From NCBI RefSeq assembly GCF_000172075.1, contig NZ_ABIC01000008.1, positions 62,001 through 126,000 of the forward strand: a stretch of DNA of 64,000 bases, given 5' to 3'. Source of the DNA: Shewanella benthica KT99. Its GTDB lineage: Bacteria > Pseudomonadota > Gammaproteobacteria > Enterobacterales > Shewanellaceae. Below, one piece after another: positions 38,013-48,310 of the stretch. Numbering within the stretch: the first letter of the stretch is position 1; each line of letters starts with the position of its first letter. Under the pieces are notes generated by a model that did no database searches, was not told the origin of the DNA, and saw nothing but the letters and a program-made list of their open reading frames with translations. The position numbers were made by a program, and so were the translations under genes.

Positions 38013-39268
38013 CGTAATGCCTCCTTATGTTGGGTGATCATTTTCAAAAAATGTAACCGCTCTTCTTCACCGAGTATCATCGCTTGCTTACCCACAGCCG
38101 TTTTATAAGTGCTTGCAAACCAACTAGATATCTCATTGAGCAAGGTGTCTAACCATTCATCCGTGTTTTCACGTTGTTCGGTAAAATCATGATGTAACCA
38201 TATTTTTTGCGCGCGACTCAGTTGTGATGACTCACTGTTATATTGCAACTCAGAAATACTGCGAATGGCCCACATTTTGGCAATGACTTTATCCATGACT
38301 TCGTGAATACGCGCATCGCGGCTATTGCGTAATTGTTTATTGTTTTTATAATCAATTTTAAAGATGCGGTGCAGCGCTTGAAACACATCCTTGTATTCAT
38401 AAGGTCGAAACGATTCGCTAAAAAAATTACTGCGCGGAAAGTGAAGAGTGCGTTTTTCTATTTGTGGTGGTAGTGATGACAACAGATGTGCTTTACCGCC
38501 ATTTTGATTATTCAGTACGCTGATATTTTGTGGTTTAGTTCCACCGTACCCTATGGTAGTTAAGCCATAAATTTCAGCAAAGCCCTGCGCGCTATATTCG
38601 TTTTTCTTTTTTAAATCACGCAATACTTTAACTTCATCAGAAAATCTCAAGGTGTCAATACGCTTTCTTAATTGATAAAGCATGCCTGAGTTCGTCAATA
38701 TTGACAGTTGGTGGTAATCATCATCGACAGGAAAATACACTTGTTTGATTTTAGAGCTGGTAACATTTTCACTGCCACTTTCCGCCATCGCGACAAAGCC
38801 TGCTTTTAATTCCAAATAAGTAACGTCTTTTAGCGTCAATAACTGCGTAGCCAGTTCTGAATCATGTTGAATATGCGTGAGCAGTTGCTGGCCATCAGTC
38901 ATTTCTAAGGTTAAAAATTTATACACATCCAGTGCCGCAGCGTTACCCAATGCATCGGTATCAACAACGACATTACCGCTGCGTAAAAATCCATCTGTCG
39001 CACGTTCTGCCTTAGCGATAACCGAACTAACGTAGCCATTTTTATTTTTTCGAGCACTCGGATGACTAAACGTACAAGGGTGCGTCGCCATTGAGATCTG
39101 ACCTGCTCTTTTCGCCGCTTTGGGTAGCCAAATTGATAGCGAGAATGCCGCTTCACATTGTTGTTGTGCTTCTCGAGTTTGAGCTTCATCCATCGAAGCT
39201 TTTAGGTTTTTCTTTAACCAGGCTTCTTTTCGTTCGGCAAAGAAGCTAGTAATTGCAGGATCTAACAT
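38009..39268 (-). CDS. csy1: Csy1 (Cas8f) large subunit
   Basis: Large subunit of the type I-F complex, responsible for recognising the CC PAM on target DNA. It is 419 aa, near the usual 430. Features are the N-terminal ITSFFAERKEAWLKKNLK helix, MATHPCTFSHPSARKN and GGTKPQNISVLNNQNGGKAHLL in the middle. The C-terminal domain is less conserved. It overlaps cas2-3 by 7 bp. Confidence 0.94.
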   Translation of the reverse strand: MLDPAITSFFAERKEAWLKKNLKASMDEAQTREAQQQCEAAFSLSIWLPKAAKRAGQISMATHPCTFSHPSARKNKNGYVSSVIAKAERATDGFLRSGNVVVDTDALGNAAALDVYKFLTLEMTDGQQLLTHIQHDSELATQLLTLKDVTYLELKAGFVAMAESGSENVTSSKIKQVYFPVDDDYHQLSILTNSGMLYQLRKRIDTLRFSDEVKVLRDLKKKNEYSAQGFAEIYGLTTIGYGGTKPQNISVLNNQNGGKAHLLSSLPPQIEKRTLHFPRSNFFSESFRPYEYKDVFQALHRIFKIDYKNNKQLRNSRDARIHEVMDKVIAKMWAIRSISELQYNSESSQLSRAQKIWLHHDFTEQRENTDEWLDTLLNEISSWFASTYKTAVGKQAMILGEEERLHFLKMITQHKEALR

Positions 39269-42200
39269 TGCTTTCTCCCTATTTTCACTAATCCAAATTG
39301 ATCACTGTATTGGTATTTATCACCGTCTCTGACAACAAAACTTAATTCGCCATAACGCAGTGACACTTGCCGTCTTGTCGGTAGCACATCTTCGTCAATG
39401 TGTGCATCTAATACATCAACATAATCGCGTACTAGCCATAAATTATTGCGCTCACTTATCGATAAATTCACCTGGGTTATCTGCAATATATTCTCGATAT
39501 TAATTAAGTTACCTGCGATATCTGTAACCCGTAAACCTTGTTCGTCTTTTTGGGTGAAATAACAATCTTCATCATCGCTATTTACCACTAAAAATATTTT
39601 GTTACTGGGCTCGCTTTGCCTAAACCCATGCAGCAGTTGCGGAAGTGCAGTTAAAAACCACGTTGAATCGAGATAACCTTGCAGTGTTTCTGGGCCGAGT
39701 TGGGCGTATTGGGTAAGTAATGTGCCGATAGCACGATGTTCAATACCCGCTAAATGCTGGCCTTGTGATTTATCTAACTGAGTAATGCGCGGAATCGCAT
39801 TGATGCCGTTTTCAAGCGTCGTAAGGTTGATGATTTTACTCAGATCATGGGTTAGCATTGGCTTAGTTTCATAGCCAGGTCGGGTAAAATAAACACTGCC
39901 TTGTTTGTCGCCTTCTATATATGCTTTGTAGTTATATTGCATTAAGCCAATGTTAGCTTGAGTCACTTCGCCTTCGCGATGACGGCGAACACGTCCTGCT
40001 AATTGCACAATAGAGCGATAAGACGACGGTTCCACCACTGCCCAGTCAAAATCATGATCGCGCCCGACTTCCTCAACAGGGGTGGCAACCAGAATAAAAA
40101 TAACCTGTTTGGCGTTACTGTTATCAAGGTGTCCACGAATAATGCCATTGCTAAAAGCCTTCGCCGCTTCGCCTACCTTTTCTTTGCGCTTTAACACTTG
40201 GTCAAGATGCCGTTCTTGTTCATGACGTAATAACAAAACCTGCTGGCTATGGTAAGCCATGACCTTGACTTCGGTATCAGCTGGAAATGCGGTTTTTAAT
40301 AAATAACGGGTTAACTCAACACAAGGTGAAATATTGGCAACACGGACAACACCAAATGACACCTGTTTATTCGTCATCACGTCCACAGTATGATGGTGTT
40401 GATGTTTGACTAAAACCGCGTCTTTAATATGCTGAAAGTAAGCCTCTTGCTTGCTGATTTCATCAGCCGATTTAGTGTTAGCCTTATTGACTTCGCAAGC
40501 CACAATATGGCCTTTACGTCTCGCGGGTTGATTGGTTAGCAATTTGATACGTTTATCAATAAAGGCATCGTGAAACGATTTATATTGCGCTATGGCGGTG
40601 TCACTATCGCTAGATTTTACGGTTTCAACCTGAGTAAAAGACTCGTCAATCCAAGCGCAACCTATAATGGCTTGTGACTCGGTGCGCGATCGGCAATACA
40701 ACTGCCAGCCTTTTTTATAGGCATTAAAATAGCCTTCAGCCAAGCTTGGGGGAATGGTGGCTGAAGAGATCATCACCTTACGTCCTAACATGCCCGCAAG
40801 ATGAATGAGTCGCCCGATGGCAATGAGATCTGAACCGGTAAAATCATCAATTTCATCAATCACCAGATCAGACGACATCAAGCGTAATGACGGTAAAATG
40901 TAACGACCACCCCGCTTGGTTTCTGTTGCTGCCATGATGTGATCAATGGTGCAAGCTAAAACTGGGGCATAAAGAAACTGCTTATCTTTATTTTTAGTCA
41001 GTACTGTCGTTAGCCCACTTTCAGGAATATCACAGTCATAATCAATAAACTCATCCAGTAACGACTCTGCAGATTCAGAACCCACGGCTTCCGCTGTCAA
41101 CTCTTCCTCTTCTGCTACACGTTTATTATGTAAATCGGCCACAGTTTTAGAACCAATTAACACGGCCAGTTGACTTTTATCTAGCCCGATACGTTGTCGA
41201 TATTCATCACCTGTCTGCAAGGTTAATGTGCGCAATCCAAGCGCCAGAATGTAGCGCAAACTTTTCTGATCTGCCGATAATGCCCGCATCACTTTAGCGT
41301 TGGCAAAGGTTTTACCACAGCCGGTACTCGCCATGTTGACCGCAAAAAAACCAAACTTTTGCTTAGACTGCTGTTGTCGCCAATCCGTTATGCTGTCCAC
41401 CGCTTTATCCTGCCATTTGAAATTGCTGTCCGTGCTTTTCTTTCTTAGTGCTTGAATATCTTGGGCTAGCGGCGGTTCTGACTCGAAAGCAGGTAATAGA
41501 TGCGCGGTATCCAGTGCCACTTTAGCGACGCCCACCAAATGCTCATCTAATTTCTGCTTAAACTGATTGGTGTCTCTGTCGGTATTAGCAAATAGACCTG
41601 TGGTATCTTGCCAACCCTTTGCAGCATCTTGAGATGAATAGTTATGATCGCCCAACATTAAACACAAACGCGCATGATGTAATACCAAACGATAGCTGCC
41701 GTCGGCGATCGCCTCTTTAATCAATGGCAATTGCTGTTGTAATTGGCTAGCTCTGCGTTTAACTAACTTATTCCACTGTTTAGACTGGGTTAATAAACCT
41801 TTGGGGAATTCAAAGCATTGTTTAACCCGGGATTGGTATTCAGCTTCATCTTGGCGATTTTCATAGCCCCATTGTTTACTTATTTCTCCCAACAAGCCGT
41901 CTATTTGGGAGAAATACTCACCGTTATATTTACTTCTTACTTCTTTTTTATCCCAAGAATATAAGGGTAATCTATGGTGCGAAACGATCAACCAAGCGAT
42001 GAGTTTGGCAGCATCAGGCAGTCCTTGCAGAGGGTTACCTATATTTTCTCCAGCAACCGCTTTAATTCGTTGCTCGTCCAACTCCCCCATAATCAGCACC
42101 TTGAGCCAGTCTTCATCGCCAGCATCACTCGAACGAACCAGTGCATTAAGCAATAAACAAGATATCCATTCATGTCGGATAGGATCGCCTTTAAATTTAC

Positions 42201-42624
42201 TTTTACTGTTTGGGCTGAGCTTATTTTGAAATAGTCGTGATGCTTTGCCCCAATCATGTAACAGCGCAGCAAGTCCGGTGAGCGATTTTATCAGTGGCAG
42301 ATACTTCCAATCATTTTCTATTTCCATATTTAACAAATTTCGCTTGGTACTATTCACTGGCACTAATCCCTGCTCATTAAATTTGCTCTTATTGCCCACT
42401 ACCCATATAAACTGGCTGCGGGAACGACTGCGGATCCAATGGCAACTCACGGCGGTACTTTTACTGGCAGTCTTTCGCAGCATCTTTTTAACCGTAAGTA
42501 AGCCGTCTTCGGTTATTATTGTTTGCCACGTATTGTCACCAATGCGATTTGCAAAGGCATCTAACACCCGCCGCGTTTTCTTTAAGGCGTTCTTTTCGCA
42601 TTGACTAACAAAGGTCACCATCAT
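39262..42624 (-). CDS. cas3: Cas2-Cas3 fusion nuclease-helicase
   Basis: Type I-F hallmark fusion of the adaptation protein Cas2 with the Cas3 effector nuclease (1,120 aa). An N-terminal Cas2-like domain (about residues 1-95) is followed by the HD nuclease motif LLHDWGK (His123-Asp124). The SF2 helicase has Walker A STGCGKT near 435, DExD-type VIDEIDDF near 588 and SSATIPPS near 620. Helicase motif VI falls in QLAGRVRRHREG. All motifs look intact, so both acquisition and interference should be possible. It overlaps cas1 by 4 bp. Confidence 0.96.
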   Translation of the reverse strand: MMVTFVSQCEKNALKKTRRVLDAFANRIGDNTWQTIITEDGLLTVKKMLRKTASKSTAVSCHWIRSRSRSQFIWVVGNKSKFNEQGLVPVNSTKRNLLNMEIENDWKYLPLIKSLTGLAALLHDWGKASRLFQNKLSPNSKSKFKGDPIRHEWISCLLLNALVRSSDAGDEDWLKVLIMGELDEQRIKAVAGENIGNPLQGLPDAAKLIAWLIVSHHRLPLYSWDKKEVRSKYNGEYFSQIDGLLGEISKQWGYENRQDEAEYQSRVKQCFEFPKGLLTQSKQWNKLVKRRASQLQQQLPLIKEAIADGSYRLVLHHARLCLMLGDHNYSSQDAAKGWQDTTGLFANTDRDTNQFKQKLDEHLVGVAKVALDTAHLLPAFESEPPLAQDIQALRKKSTDSNFKWQDKAVDSITDWRQQQSKQKFGFFAVNMASTGCGKTFANAKVMRALSADQKSLRYILALGLRTLTLQTGDEYRQRIGLDKSQLAVLIGSKTVADLHNKRVAEEEELTAEAVGSESAESLLDEFIDYDCDIPESGLTTVLTKNKDKQFLYAPVLACTIDHIMAATETKRGGRYILPSLRLMSSDLVIDEIDDFTGSDLIAIGRLIHLAGMLGRKVMISSATIPPSLAEGYFNAYKKGWQLYCRSRTESQAIIGCAWIDESFTQVETVKSSDSDTAIAQYKSFHDAFIDKRIKLLTNQPARRKGHIVACEVNKANTKSADEISKQEAYFQHIKDAVLVKHQHHHTVDVMTNKQVSFGVVRVANISPCVELTRYLLKTAFPADTEVKVMAYHSQQVLLLRHEQERHLDQVLKRKEKVGEAAKAFSNGIIRGHLDNSNAKQVIFILVATPVEEVGRDHDFDWAVVEPSSYRSIVQLAGRVRRHREGEVTQANIGLMQYNYKAYIEGDKQGSVYFTRPGYETKPMLTHDLSKIINLTTLENGINAIPRITQLDKSQGQHLAGIEHRAIGTLLTQYAQLGPETLQGYLDSTWFLTALPQLLHGFRQSEPSNKIFLVVNSDDEDCYFTQKDEQGLRVTDIAGNLINIENILQITQVNLSISERNNLWLVRDYVDVLDAHIDEDVLPTRRQVSLRYGELSFVVRDGDKYQYSDQFGLVKIGRKQC

Positions 42625-43592
42625 TGTGATTGGCCCTCTGTTTCATCATGCCCCTGCAATGCTACTTTCTTAACTTGTTCAAACATAAAATCCAATGCTT
42701 TGTGGTCGGTAAAGGCTTGTAAAATCTGAGTACGAAACTCTTGTTCGGTGAGGTTTTCTTTGGCGCAAATAAAAGCCCAAGGTAAGACGATAGCGTCTTT
42801 GATCAAATCGGCAATATCAAACACCAGCGCCCCGCGTCGGGTTTTGCCATGCATCACTGCAAAACCGTGCGGTATGCCTAATACCCATAGGGTGGTTGCC
42901 GCTAACCCATAAGCCAGATAATTACCGTGATTGAGAAAGTCGTTTGCCTTGTCGGTAGACTGATGCTGGCGTTTAAAGTCTGACGTGTTCGTGACATTGG
43001 CGGCAAATTTGTAGAGCTGCTTGGTGAGCTGCGCTTCGGTTAACAATAGATCGGACGGCTTAGTGGCGGTGACCATGCGTTCATCAAAACGCTGTAATGC
43101 AGCTTCAATATTGCTATCGTTAGTAGTAAAACCTTCTAATTTAAGATCCCTGTCTTTACCCCAAACATGATGTAAAAATTCAATCCGTGCTTGTTGAAAT
43201 TGTTTAGCCGCATCGAGTCGTTTATTGTCGTCAAACCAAAAACTCATCCAGCCTTGTAAGTACTCCGTAGGGCGATATTCACTTTGTGGGGTAAACCATT
43301 CAATGGCATTACCCATGTATAACGGTGTTCCTCCTCCACCAGAAAAACCGACCAATACGCCAGCTTGTGCCAACATTCTTATCGCGGCCTGGGTGATCGA
43401 CGTACCATTCCCCAGCAACAGAACCGTGGTATTGGCAATGGGAATATTGAAGTATTGGTTTTCCTTCTTTGCCTCTGTCAGATACAACACCCGACCGTCT
43501 TTTTGCATCACTCGGCAATATTCGAGGTAATAGATGTTGGCACGCTTAGAATGCAATATTGCTTTGAGATCTGATGGTGAAAAGTTATCCAT
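42621..43592 (-). CDS. cas1: Cas1 integrase, type I-F
   Basis: Spacer integrase, 323 aa, of the I-F clade. The metal-binding Glu is probably in LLLTEAQLTKQLYKFAA (near residue 190). The His lies in GFAVMHGKTRRGALVFD (near 253), followed by the Asp in DIADLIKDA. The LLLGNGTSITQAAIRMLAQAGVLVGF block in the N-terminal domain is typical. It is the first gene of the cas operon, so the promoter lies upstream in 43593-43800. Confidence 0.96.
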   Translation of the reverse strand: MDNFSPSDLKAILHSKRANIYYLEYCRVMQKDGRVLYLTEAKKENQYFNIPIANTTVLLLGNGTSITQAAIRMLAQAGVLVGFSGGGGTPLYMGNAIEWFTPQSEYRPTEYLQGWMSFWFDDNKRLDAAKQFQQARIEFLHHVWGKDRDLKLEGFTTNDSNIEAALQRFDERMVTATKPSDLLLTEAQLTKQLYKFAANVTNTSDFKRQHQSTDKANDFLNHGNYLAYGLAATTLWVLGIPHGFAVMHGKTRRGALVFDIADLIKDAIVLPWAFICAKENLTEQEFRTQILQAFTDHKALDFMFEQVKKVALQGHDETEGQSQ

Positions 43593-44308
43593 TTTGTCAG
43601 CCCTGTATTGTATTGATTGGTGAATTAGGCAGATACTCTGCGAGTGGGCAGGGCAAGATGGCTGATTTGAGAGGTAATTGGCGAATATTCAGGAATTTTC
43701 TTTGTCGTAAGTTGTTTGTCACCATACCCGTCCTTAGGTTGATTGTAGAGCGTCAGACATCAGGAGATGTGATAACTCTATGCTTTTATTGATAACTTAA
43801 AGTTTAACAAGATCACATTACATGAAATTTATTGTGAACACTAGACAGTGTTTCAGCGCGTACCGTAATGAAATCGAGTTTATAGAAAGCAAAATTCTGC
43901 TACCTGAGGTACACCTTTATCACCATTAATAAACTCGCGGGCATCTGTTACTTTGAAAAACTTCACCTTTAAAAAGCTGATCACAGCTCTATCTTCGGGA
44001 TCTCTTGCGCTTGCTCAATAAAGTCCATAATTCTAGACTTTTATTAGCAAAGTGGAATTACAGATCATAAAGTACATAAAGTTAGACTTTATTAAACTTG
44101 AAGGGGGTTCATTTGCTAGAAGATGCGATAAAGGCCGTCGATGAACTTTTTATCGAGTTTTAACCGTTTTTCTTACTATCCTGACACTGGGTCACAGTGA
44201 CTCGCTTTCATTGGAACACCTAATGGAACATCTATAGAAAGATGCACAACACAAACCAATTAAAATCAATTAGTTAAATCATAAAGCAGAGCCCAGCCCC
44301 ACCAATCA
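43593..44308. other. Intergenic region upstream of cas1, with possible gene remnant
   Basis: 716 bp with no convincing intact gene. On the minus strand, a short frame at 43981-44028 (MDFIEQAQEIPKIEL, then a stop) is followed in another frame by an open stretch to about 43880 (KVTDAREFINGDKG). This could be a frameshifted remnant of a small gene of unknown family. The cas operon promoter should lie in the part nearest cas1. Confidence 0.35.
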
Positions 44309-44345
44309 ATAAAAAAGCCCCGACACTTTCGTGTCGAGGCTTTTA
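44309..44345 (-). terminator. Intrinsic terminator after the Tsx-like gene
   Basis: Strong hairpin, GCCCCGACAC / GTGTCGAGGC with loop TTTC. Read on the minus strand it is followed by TTTTTT. It sits 36 bp beyond the stop codon of the 44381-45157 gene and closes the purine cluster. An A/T-rich run on the other side makes it possibly bidirectional. Confidence 0.85.
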
Positions 44346-44380
44346 CTCTTGCTGTATTCAGCTCTGCGTTAAATTAACAC

Positions 44381-45157
44381 TTACAGGTGGTACTGAATAA
44401 GGAGCGAGAAGGCACTTTGGTCAACGTCAAGACCGGGAATACCATTGGGTATGCCGTACTTATTCTTCCAGTAATCATATTCGACACCGACATAAAATTG
44501 GCCACTTTTGCCATTGATCGCGGCGCCTAAGTCATACTTAAGTTGTGGATTAATGTGCAGCACCGACTCATAAGCGTCTTCAGACGGAGCAAATACCCAG
44601 TCAATAAAGCCATCGAACACTATACCAGTGTCACCAAAATCAATCCTCCATGCCGGAGTTACCTGCCAACCATCACTGGCACCTGGTGCTACGAAAGGAT
44701 TACTCAATTCGCTACGGTAATAGACATTCACATTCAGGTAGCTAAAACCAGGCACGGCCCAATCTGAACCTATCCCATAGAGAATGGTACTTGCCGCAGC
44801 ATTTCCTTGTTCATATTGCAGTGCCAGAGACAGATCGGTTAAGGGGCCAAAACCTAGTTTGCTATCAAAAATCTTACTGGCACTAAAGCGAGTACCAATC
44901 TCACCATAGTTAGCGTGATTACTATCACTTGGTGCATCATTGAAGTAAATAAAGTCTTGGAACGCGAACCAATCCCCGTATTTCCAACCACCGGCGGTTT
45001 CTAGCGTAATGGTGGTTTGCTCCGCAGGATCGACCTCAAAGCTATCACCGTAAAGGCCTGTCACACTGAAATCAGACCAATGAATTAAACTATCTGCACA
45101 TGCTATCGGGCTTGCTAGTAATGCCACCAATATCCATTTATTGTTCATATTCTTCAC
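44381..45157 (-). CDS. Tsx-like nucleoside channel outer-membrane protein
   Basis: 258-aa outer-membrane beta-barrel of the nucleoside-specific channel (Tsx/OmpK) family. There is a signal peptide with likely cleavage after ACA (about residue 21). Then LIHWSDFSVTGLYGDSFEV, GDWFAFQDFIYFND and a C-terminal strand ending in an aromatic-x-leucine (YHL) mark it as a porin-like barrel. It lies downstream of a guanine/hypoxanthine permease gene and fits nucleoside or base entry through the outer membrane. Substrate is inferred from family and context. Confidence 0.85.
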   Translation of the reverse strand: MKNMNNKWILVALLASPIACADSLIHWSDFSVTGLYGDSFEVDPAEQTTITLETAGGWKYGDWFAFQDFIYFNDAPSDSNHANYGEIGTRFSASKIFDSKLGFGPLTDLSLALQYEQGNAAASTILYGIGSDWAVPGFSYLNVNVYYRSELSNPFVAPGASDGWQVTPAWRIDFGDTGIVFDGFIDWVFAPSEDAYESVLHINPQLKYDLGAAINGKSGQFYVGVEYDYWKNKYGIPNGIPGLDVDQSAFSLLIQYHL

Positions 45158-45191
45158 CTATAATTAACAATTTTTATTTTTTTAAATCGTT

Positions 45192-45229
45192 AAACGAGTG
45201 TAAAGTGACTCGTTTATAATGACTCGTTT
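45192..45229. promoter_or_regulatory. Three AAACGAGT boxes between the permease and tsx-like genes
   Basis: AAACGAGT at 45192-45199 and two opposite copies, ACTCGTTT, at 45208-45215 and 45222-45229. The first can pair with either of the others, giving alternative hairpins. This could be an operator array or an RNA element in the 87-bp gap before the tsx-like gene. Confidence 0.45.
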
Positions 45230-45244
45230 AAAAACTGAGCAAGA

Positions 45245-46645
45245 TTAAATTGCCCAACCACCGAGATAAAAAGCAACGAGAGTAATGGCAATAAGCACAG
45301 TACCTAAGTTGAGCTTCTTCCACTCACCCGAGATCACCCGACCTATCACCAGCACTGAAAAGCCCAGCATGATTCCGGTAACAATATTACTGGTCAACAC
45401 AATAAACACGGCGCACATCAAACCAGATAATGCATCCACCGAATCCTTGAGATCTAACTTGCTAACATTAGACATCATCAAAAGTCCGACATACATCAAG
45501 GCTGGCGCTGTGGCATAAGCCGGAACCAGATAACTCAGCGGTGCCAAAAACAACATACAGATAAACAACACACCCACCACAGTGGCCGTTAAACCTGTCT
45601 TGCCGCCTGCGGCTGTACCCGCTGCTGACTCGATATAGACAGCAGCGGGTGCACCGCCGACCATGCCGGCAAATATACTGCTCACAGAGTCAGAAGTCAG
45701 CGCCTTACCCCCATTGATGATCTGTCCATTCTTATCCAACAGGTTAGCCTGACCGGCTACCGCACGAATGGTACCCGTAGCATCAAAGATAGCGGTCATC
45801 ACCAAAGCAAATACCGTGGGCAAGATCATCGGGTTTAACGCACCCATGACATCCATAGTACCAATCAGGGAGTTCTCACCACCAAAGTCTGGCATGGCAA
45901 ATAAGCCTTGATACACCACACTCGGATCGAAGATCAGGCCAAATATCGAGATTGTCACGATCACCAGTAAGATACCGCCTGGAACGCGGAGTTTCTCCAG
46001 CCCCAAGATGGCCCCAAGACCTATCACGGACATCAACACCGACAATGAAGTAATGTCACCTAACGCAATAGGTAAGCCTTCGTGGGGGTTTTTCATCACC
46101 AGTCCGACACTATTGGCGGCGATGAGCAGTAAAAACAGGCCAATGCCGATGCCGGTACCGTGAGCAATACCGAATGGAAGATTAGTTAAGATCCATTGAC
46201 GAATGCCCGTCACGGTAATGCCGGTAAACACGACCCCCATAAGAAAGACTGCACCTAAGGCAACGGGAATACTGACCCCTTGACCCAAGACTAGGCTGAA
46301 TGCCAGAAATGCCGTGAGTGAGATGGCACAACCAATAGCCATTGGCAGTTTTGCCCATAAGCCCATCAACAGCGAACCAAAAGCCGCTATCAAACAGGTA
46401 GCGATAAATACTGCACCGGGATCAAACCCTGCGATGCCTAACATACTGGGCACCACGATGACCGAATAAACCATGGCCATGAAAGTGGTCACTCCAGCAA
46501 TGACCTCTTGCCGGACTGTGCTCCCTCGCTCGGTTATCTCGAAATAATTGTCTAGGGTTCTCTTTGAGGCTAACTTATTTTTTTCTAATGATTCATTTCC
46601 AACTGTATTATTATCGGTCATATCATTGCTTCCTATTTGCCACAA
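45245..46645 (-). CDS. AzgA/GhxQ-type guanine-hypoxanthine permease
   Basis: Proton-coupled nucleobase transporter of the NCS2/AzgA family (466 aa, about 12 to 14 membrane segments). N-terminal [24 protein letters not shown], then [20 protein letters not shown] and the family motif [15 protein letters not shown] match E. coli GhxP/GhxQ (YjcD/YgfQ). In E. coli ygfQ belongs to the same purine cluster, so GhxQ is the better guess. The start lies near TATCATTGC (46620s), and a short N-terminal polar tail precedes the conserved part. Confidence 0.9.
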   Translation of the reverse strand: MWQIGSNDMTDNNTVGNESLEKNKLASKRTLDNYFEITERGSTVRQEVIAGVTTFMAMVYSVIVVPSMLGIAGFDPGAVFIATCLIAAFGSLLMGLWAKLPMAIGCAISLTAFLAFSLVLGQGVSIPVALGAVFLMGVVFTGITVTGIRQWILTNLPFGIAHGTGIGIGLFLLLIAANSVGLVMKNPHEGLPIALGDITSLSVLMSVIGLGAILGLEKLRVPGGILLVIVTISIFGLIFDPSVVYQGLFAMPDFGGENSLIGTMDVMGALNPMILPTVFALVMTAIFDATGTIRAVAGQANLLDKNGQIINGGKALTSDSVSSIFAGMVGGAPAAVYIESAAGTAAGGKTGLTATVVGVLFICMLFLAPLSYLVPAYATAPALMYVGLLMMSNVSKLDLKDSVDALSGLMCAVFIVLTSNIVTGIMLGFSVLVIGRVISGEWKKLNLGTVLIAITLVAFYLGGWAI

Positions 46646-46799
46646 AGTATGTTCTTTGATAACATCATGCGAGTGTCTACTCAGACTTCAAGCAATGGCA
46701 CCAGGGCATAAACCAACTGAGATGTAAGCTCTGGTTAGATGTTAAAATTAAAGTTCAATATGACTATTGAGCTTTTATTTTCAGCCCATACTTCCACAT

Positions 46800-46824
46800 A
46801 TACTCGGCTGCAACAGCCGAGTAT
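46800..46824. other. Hairpin between guaD and the permease gene
   Basis: Perfect 11-bp stem, ATACTCGGCTG / CAGCCGAGTAT with a CAA loop, 20 bp past the guaD stop. It lacks a T-run on the minus strand, so it is probably an mRNA 3'-end or attenuating stem. On the plus strand ATTCCAATTTTT follows. Confidence 0.5.
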
Positions 46825-46843
46825 TCCAATTTTTGACTCGCGC

Positions 46844-48160
46844 TTAATTGCGTGCGTAAACTAATTTTCCATCGACATAGGTACGATAGATGCTGCGATC
46901 ATCACTTAAGGTAATGAGCACAAACAGCTCATCAGCAAGAGACTTAGAGTTGTCATATCTCAATTGCTGTAGAGGGGTCGCGCAGGGATCGATAACCACA
47001 AAATCGGCTTCCTTACCTATCTCAAAGTTACCGATCAGGTGATCTAAAGACAGCGACTTAGCGCCGCCTAATGTCGCCAGATAGAAGGCCTCGAATGCCG
47101 ATAGACGATAGTCCTGCAGTTGCATCACCTTGTAGGCTTCATTCAGGGTCTGCATCATGCTGAAGGTGGTGCCAGCACCAATATCTGTGCCTATGCCCAC
47201 CTTGACCTTACGCTTCCAGGCTTCTTGTAACTTAAACAGGCCGCTGCCAAGATATAGGTTTGATGTAGGGCAAAAAGACACCGCTGAATCTGTCTCATGC
47301 AGACAATCCCACTCACAATCTTCAAGGTGAATACTGTGGGCAAATATACTCTTAGGTCCAGTCAGTCCATGATGATGATAAACATCTAAGTAGCTGGCAC
47401 GCTCAGGAAACAGCTCTTTAACCCACTTGATTTCACCCTTATTTTCACACAGATGGGTGTGTATATAAGTGTCGGGGAATTCTTTCTTGAGTCTACCGGC
47501 GACATCGAGTTGCTCTGGGGATGATGTCGGGGCAAAGCGTGGAGTAATGGCATAGAGCAGACGTCCGCGTTTGTGCCACCTCTCAATGAGTTCCTTGGTC
47601 TGGTTGTAGCTAGTCTCAGGCGTATCCAGCAGATAGTCAGGTGCATTTCGGTCCATCATCACCTTACCGGCTATCATACGCATGTTGATGTTTTCAGCCA
47701 CTTCAAACAGTGAGTTGACTGACTCAGGATGCACGGTACAAAATACCATGGCGGTGGTTGTGCCATTGCGCAGCAGTTGCTTTACAAAGAACTCAGACAT
47801 CTCTTTGGCATAGTCTTTGTCTTTGTAACGCGCCTCGGTGGGGAAAACATAGTTCTCCAGCCATTCGAGTAACTGCTCACCATAGGCACCCACCATCTCA
47901 GATTGTGGATAGTGAATATGGGTATCGATAAACCCGGGCATGACTATTTTCCCCGGATAACTGCGCACCCTGACATCGGCAGGGATCTTGTCTTTGCCCT
48001 CTTCCCAGGTGCCGATCCACTCTATGCGTCCATTGGCAACAAACATCAGACCATCTTCAATAAACCTTAGATTCTTCTCTATATCTGCTGGATCATCTAC
48101 CACACTCAAGATATCCAGGAAGGATGCTCTAATGACTTTTATTGTATGATTATATTCCAT
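46844..48160 (-). CDS. guaD: Guanine deaminase
   Basis: Zinc amidohydrolase that converts guanine to xanthine. About 438 aa, the length of E. coli GuaD (439). Metal-site motif GFIDTHIHYPQSEMVGAYGE, then THLCENKGEIKWVKELFP, FAHSIHLE and GTDIGAGTTFSMMQTLNEAY are all conserved. The frame is open ten codons further, to 48190. The ATG-ATG pair at 48163/48160 follows GAGG, and 48160 has the better 6-nt spacing. Confidence 0.96.
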   Translation of the reverse strand: MEYNHTIKVIRASFLDILSVVDDPADIEKNLRFIEDGLMFVANGRIEWIGTWEEGKDKIPADVRVRSYPGKIVMPGFIDTHIHYPQSEMVGAYGEQLLEWLENYVFPTEARYKDKDYAKEMSEFFVKQLLRNGTTTAMVFCTVHPESVNSLFEVAENINMRMIAGKVMMDRNAPDYLLDTPETSYNQTKELIERWHKRGRLLYAITPRFAPTSSPEQLDVAGRLKKEFPDTYIHTHLCENKGEIKWVKELFPERASYLDVYHHHGLTGPKSIFAHSIHLEDCEWDCLHETDSAVSFCPTSNLYLGSGLFKLQEAWKRKVKVGIGTDIGAGTTFSMMQTLNEAYKVMQLQDYRLSAFEAFYLATLGGAKSLSLDHLIGNFEIGKEADFVVIDPCATPLQQLRYDNSKSLADELFVLITLSDDRSIYRTYVDGKLVYARN

Positions 48161-48310
48161 CATAAACCTCAATTTATCTCTTATTATCAATATATTGCAT
48201 TAAAACGCAGACCAAGACTAGTAGCCTGATTTTATTGTTTACATCCAAAAAGTGGCAATACCTCTTATTACCACAGGTGTGATCTACGCATTTTTACTGG
48301 CATAAATTCG

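Noticed and set aside
35436..43592. The CRISPR-Cas locus as a new or transposon-linked subtype
   Set aside because: Cas1, Cas2-3 with HD and helicase motifs, and all four Csy proteins are present in the canonical I-F order; no Tn7-type genes are nearby.
43574..43792. 72-aa plus-strand ORF upstream of cas1
   Set aside because: Overlaps the cas1 start and promoter region; no known family or good ribosome site.
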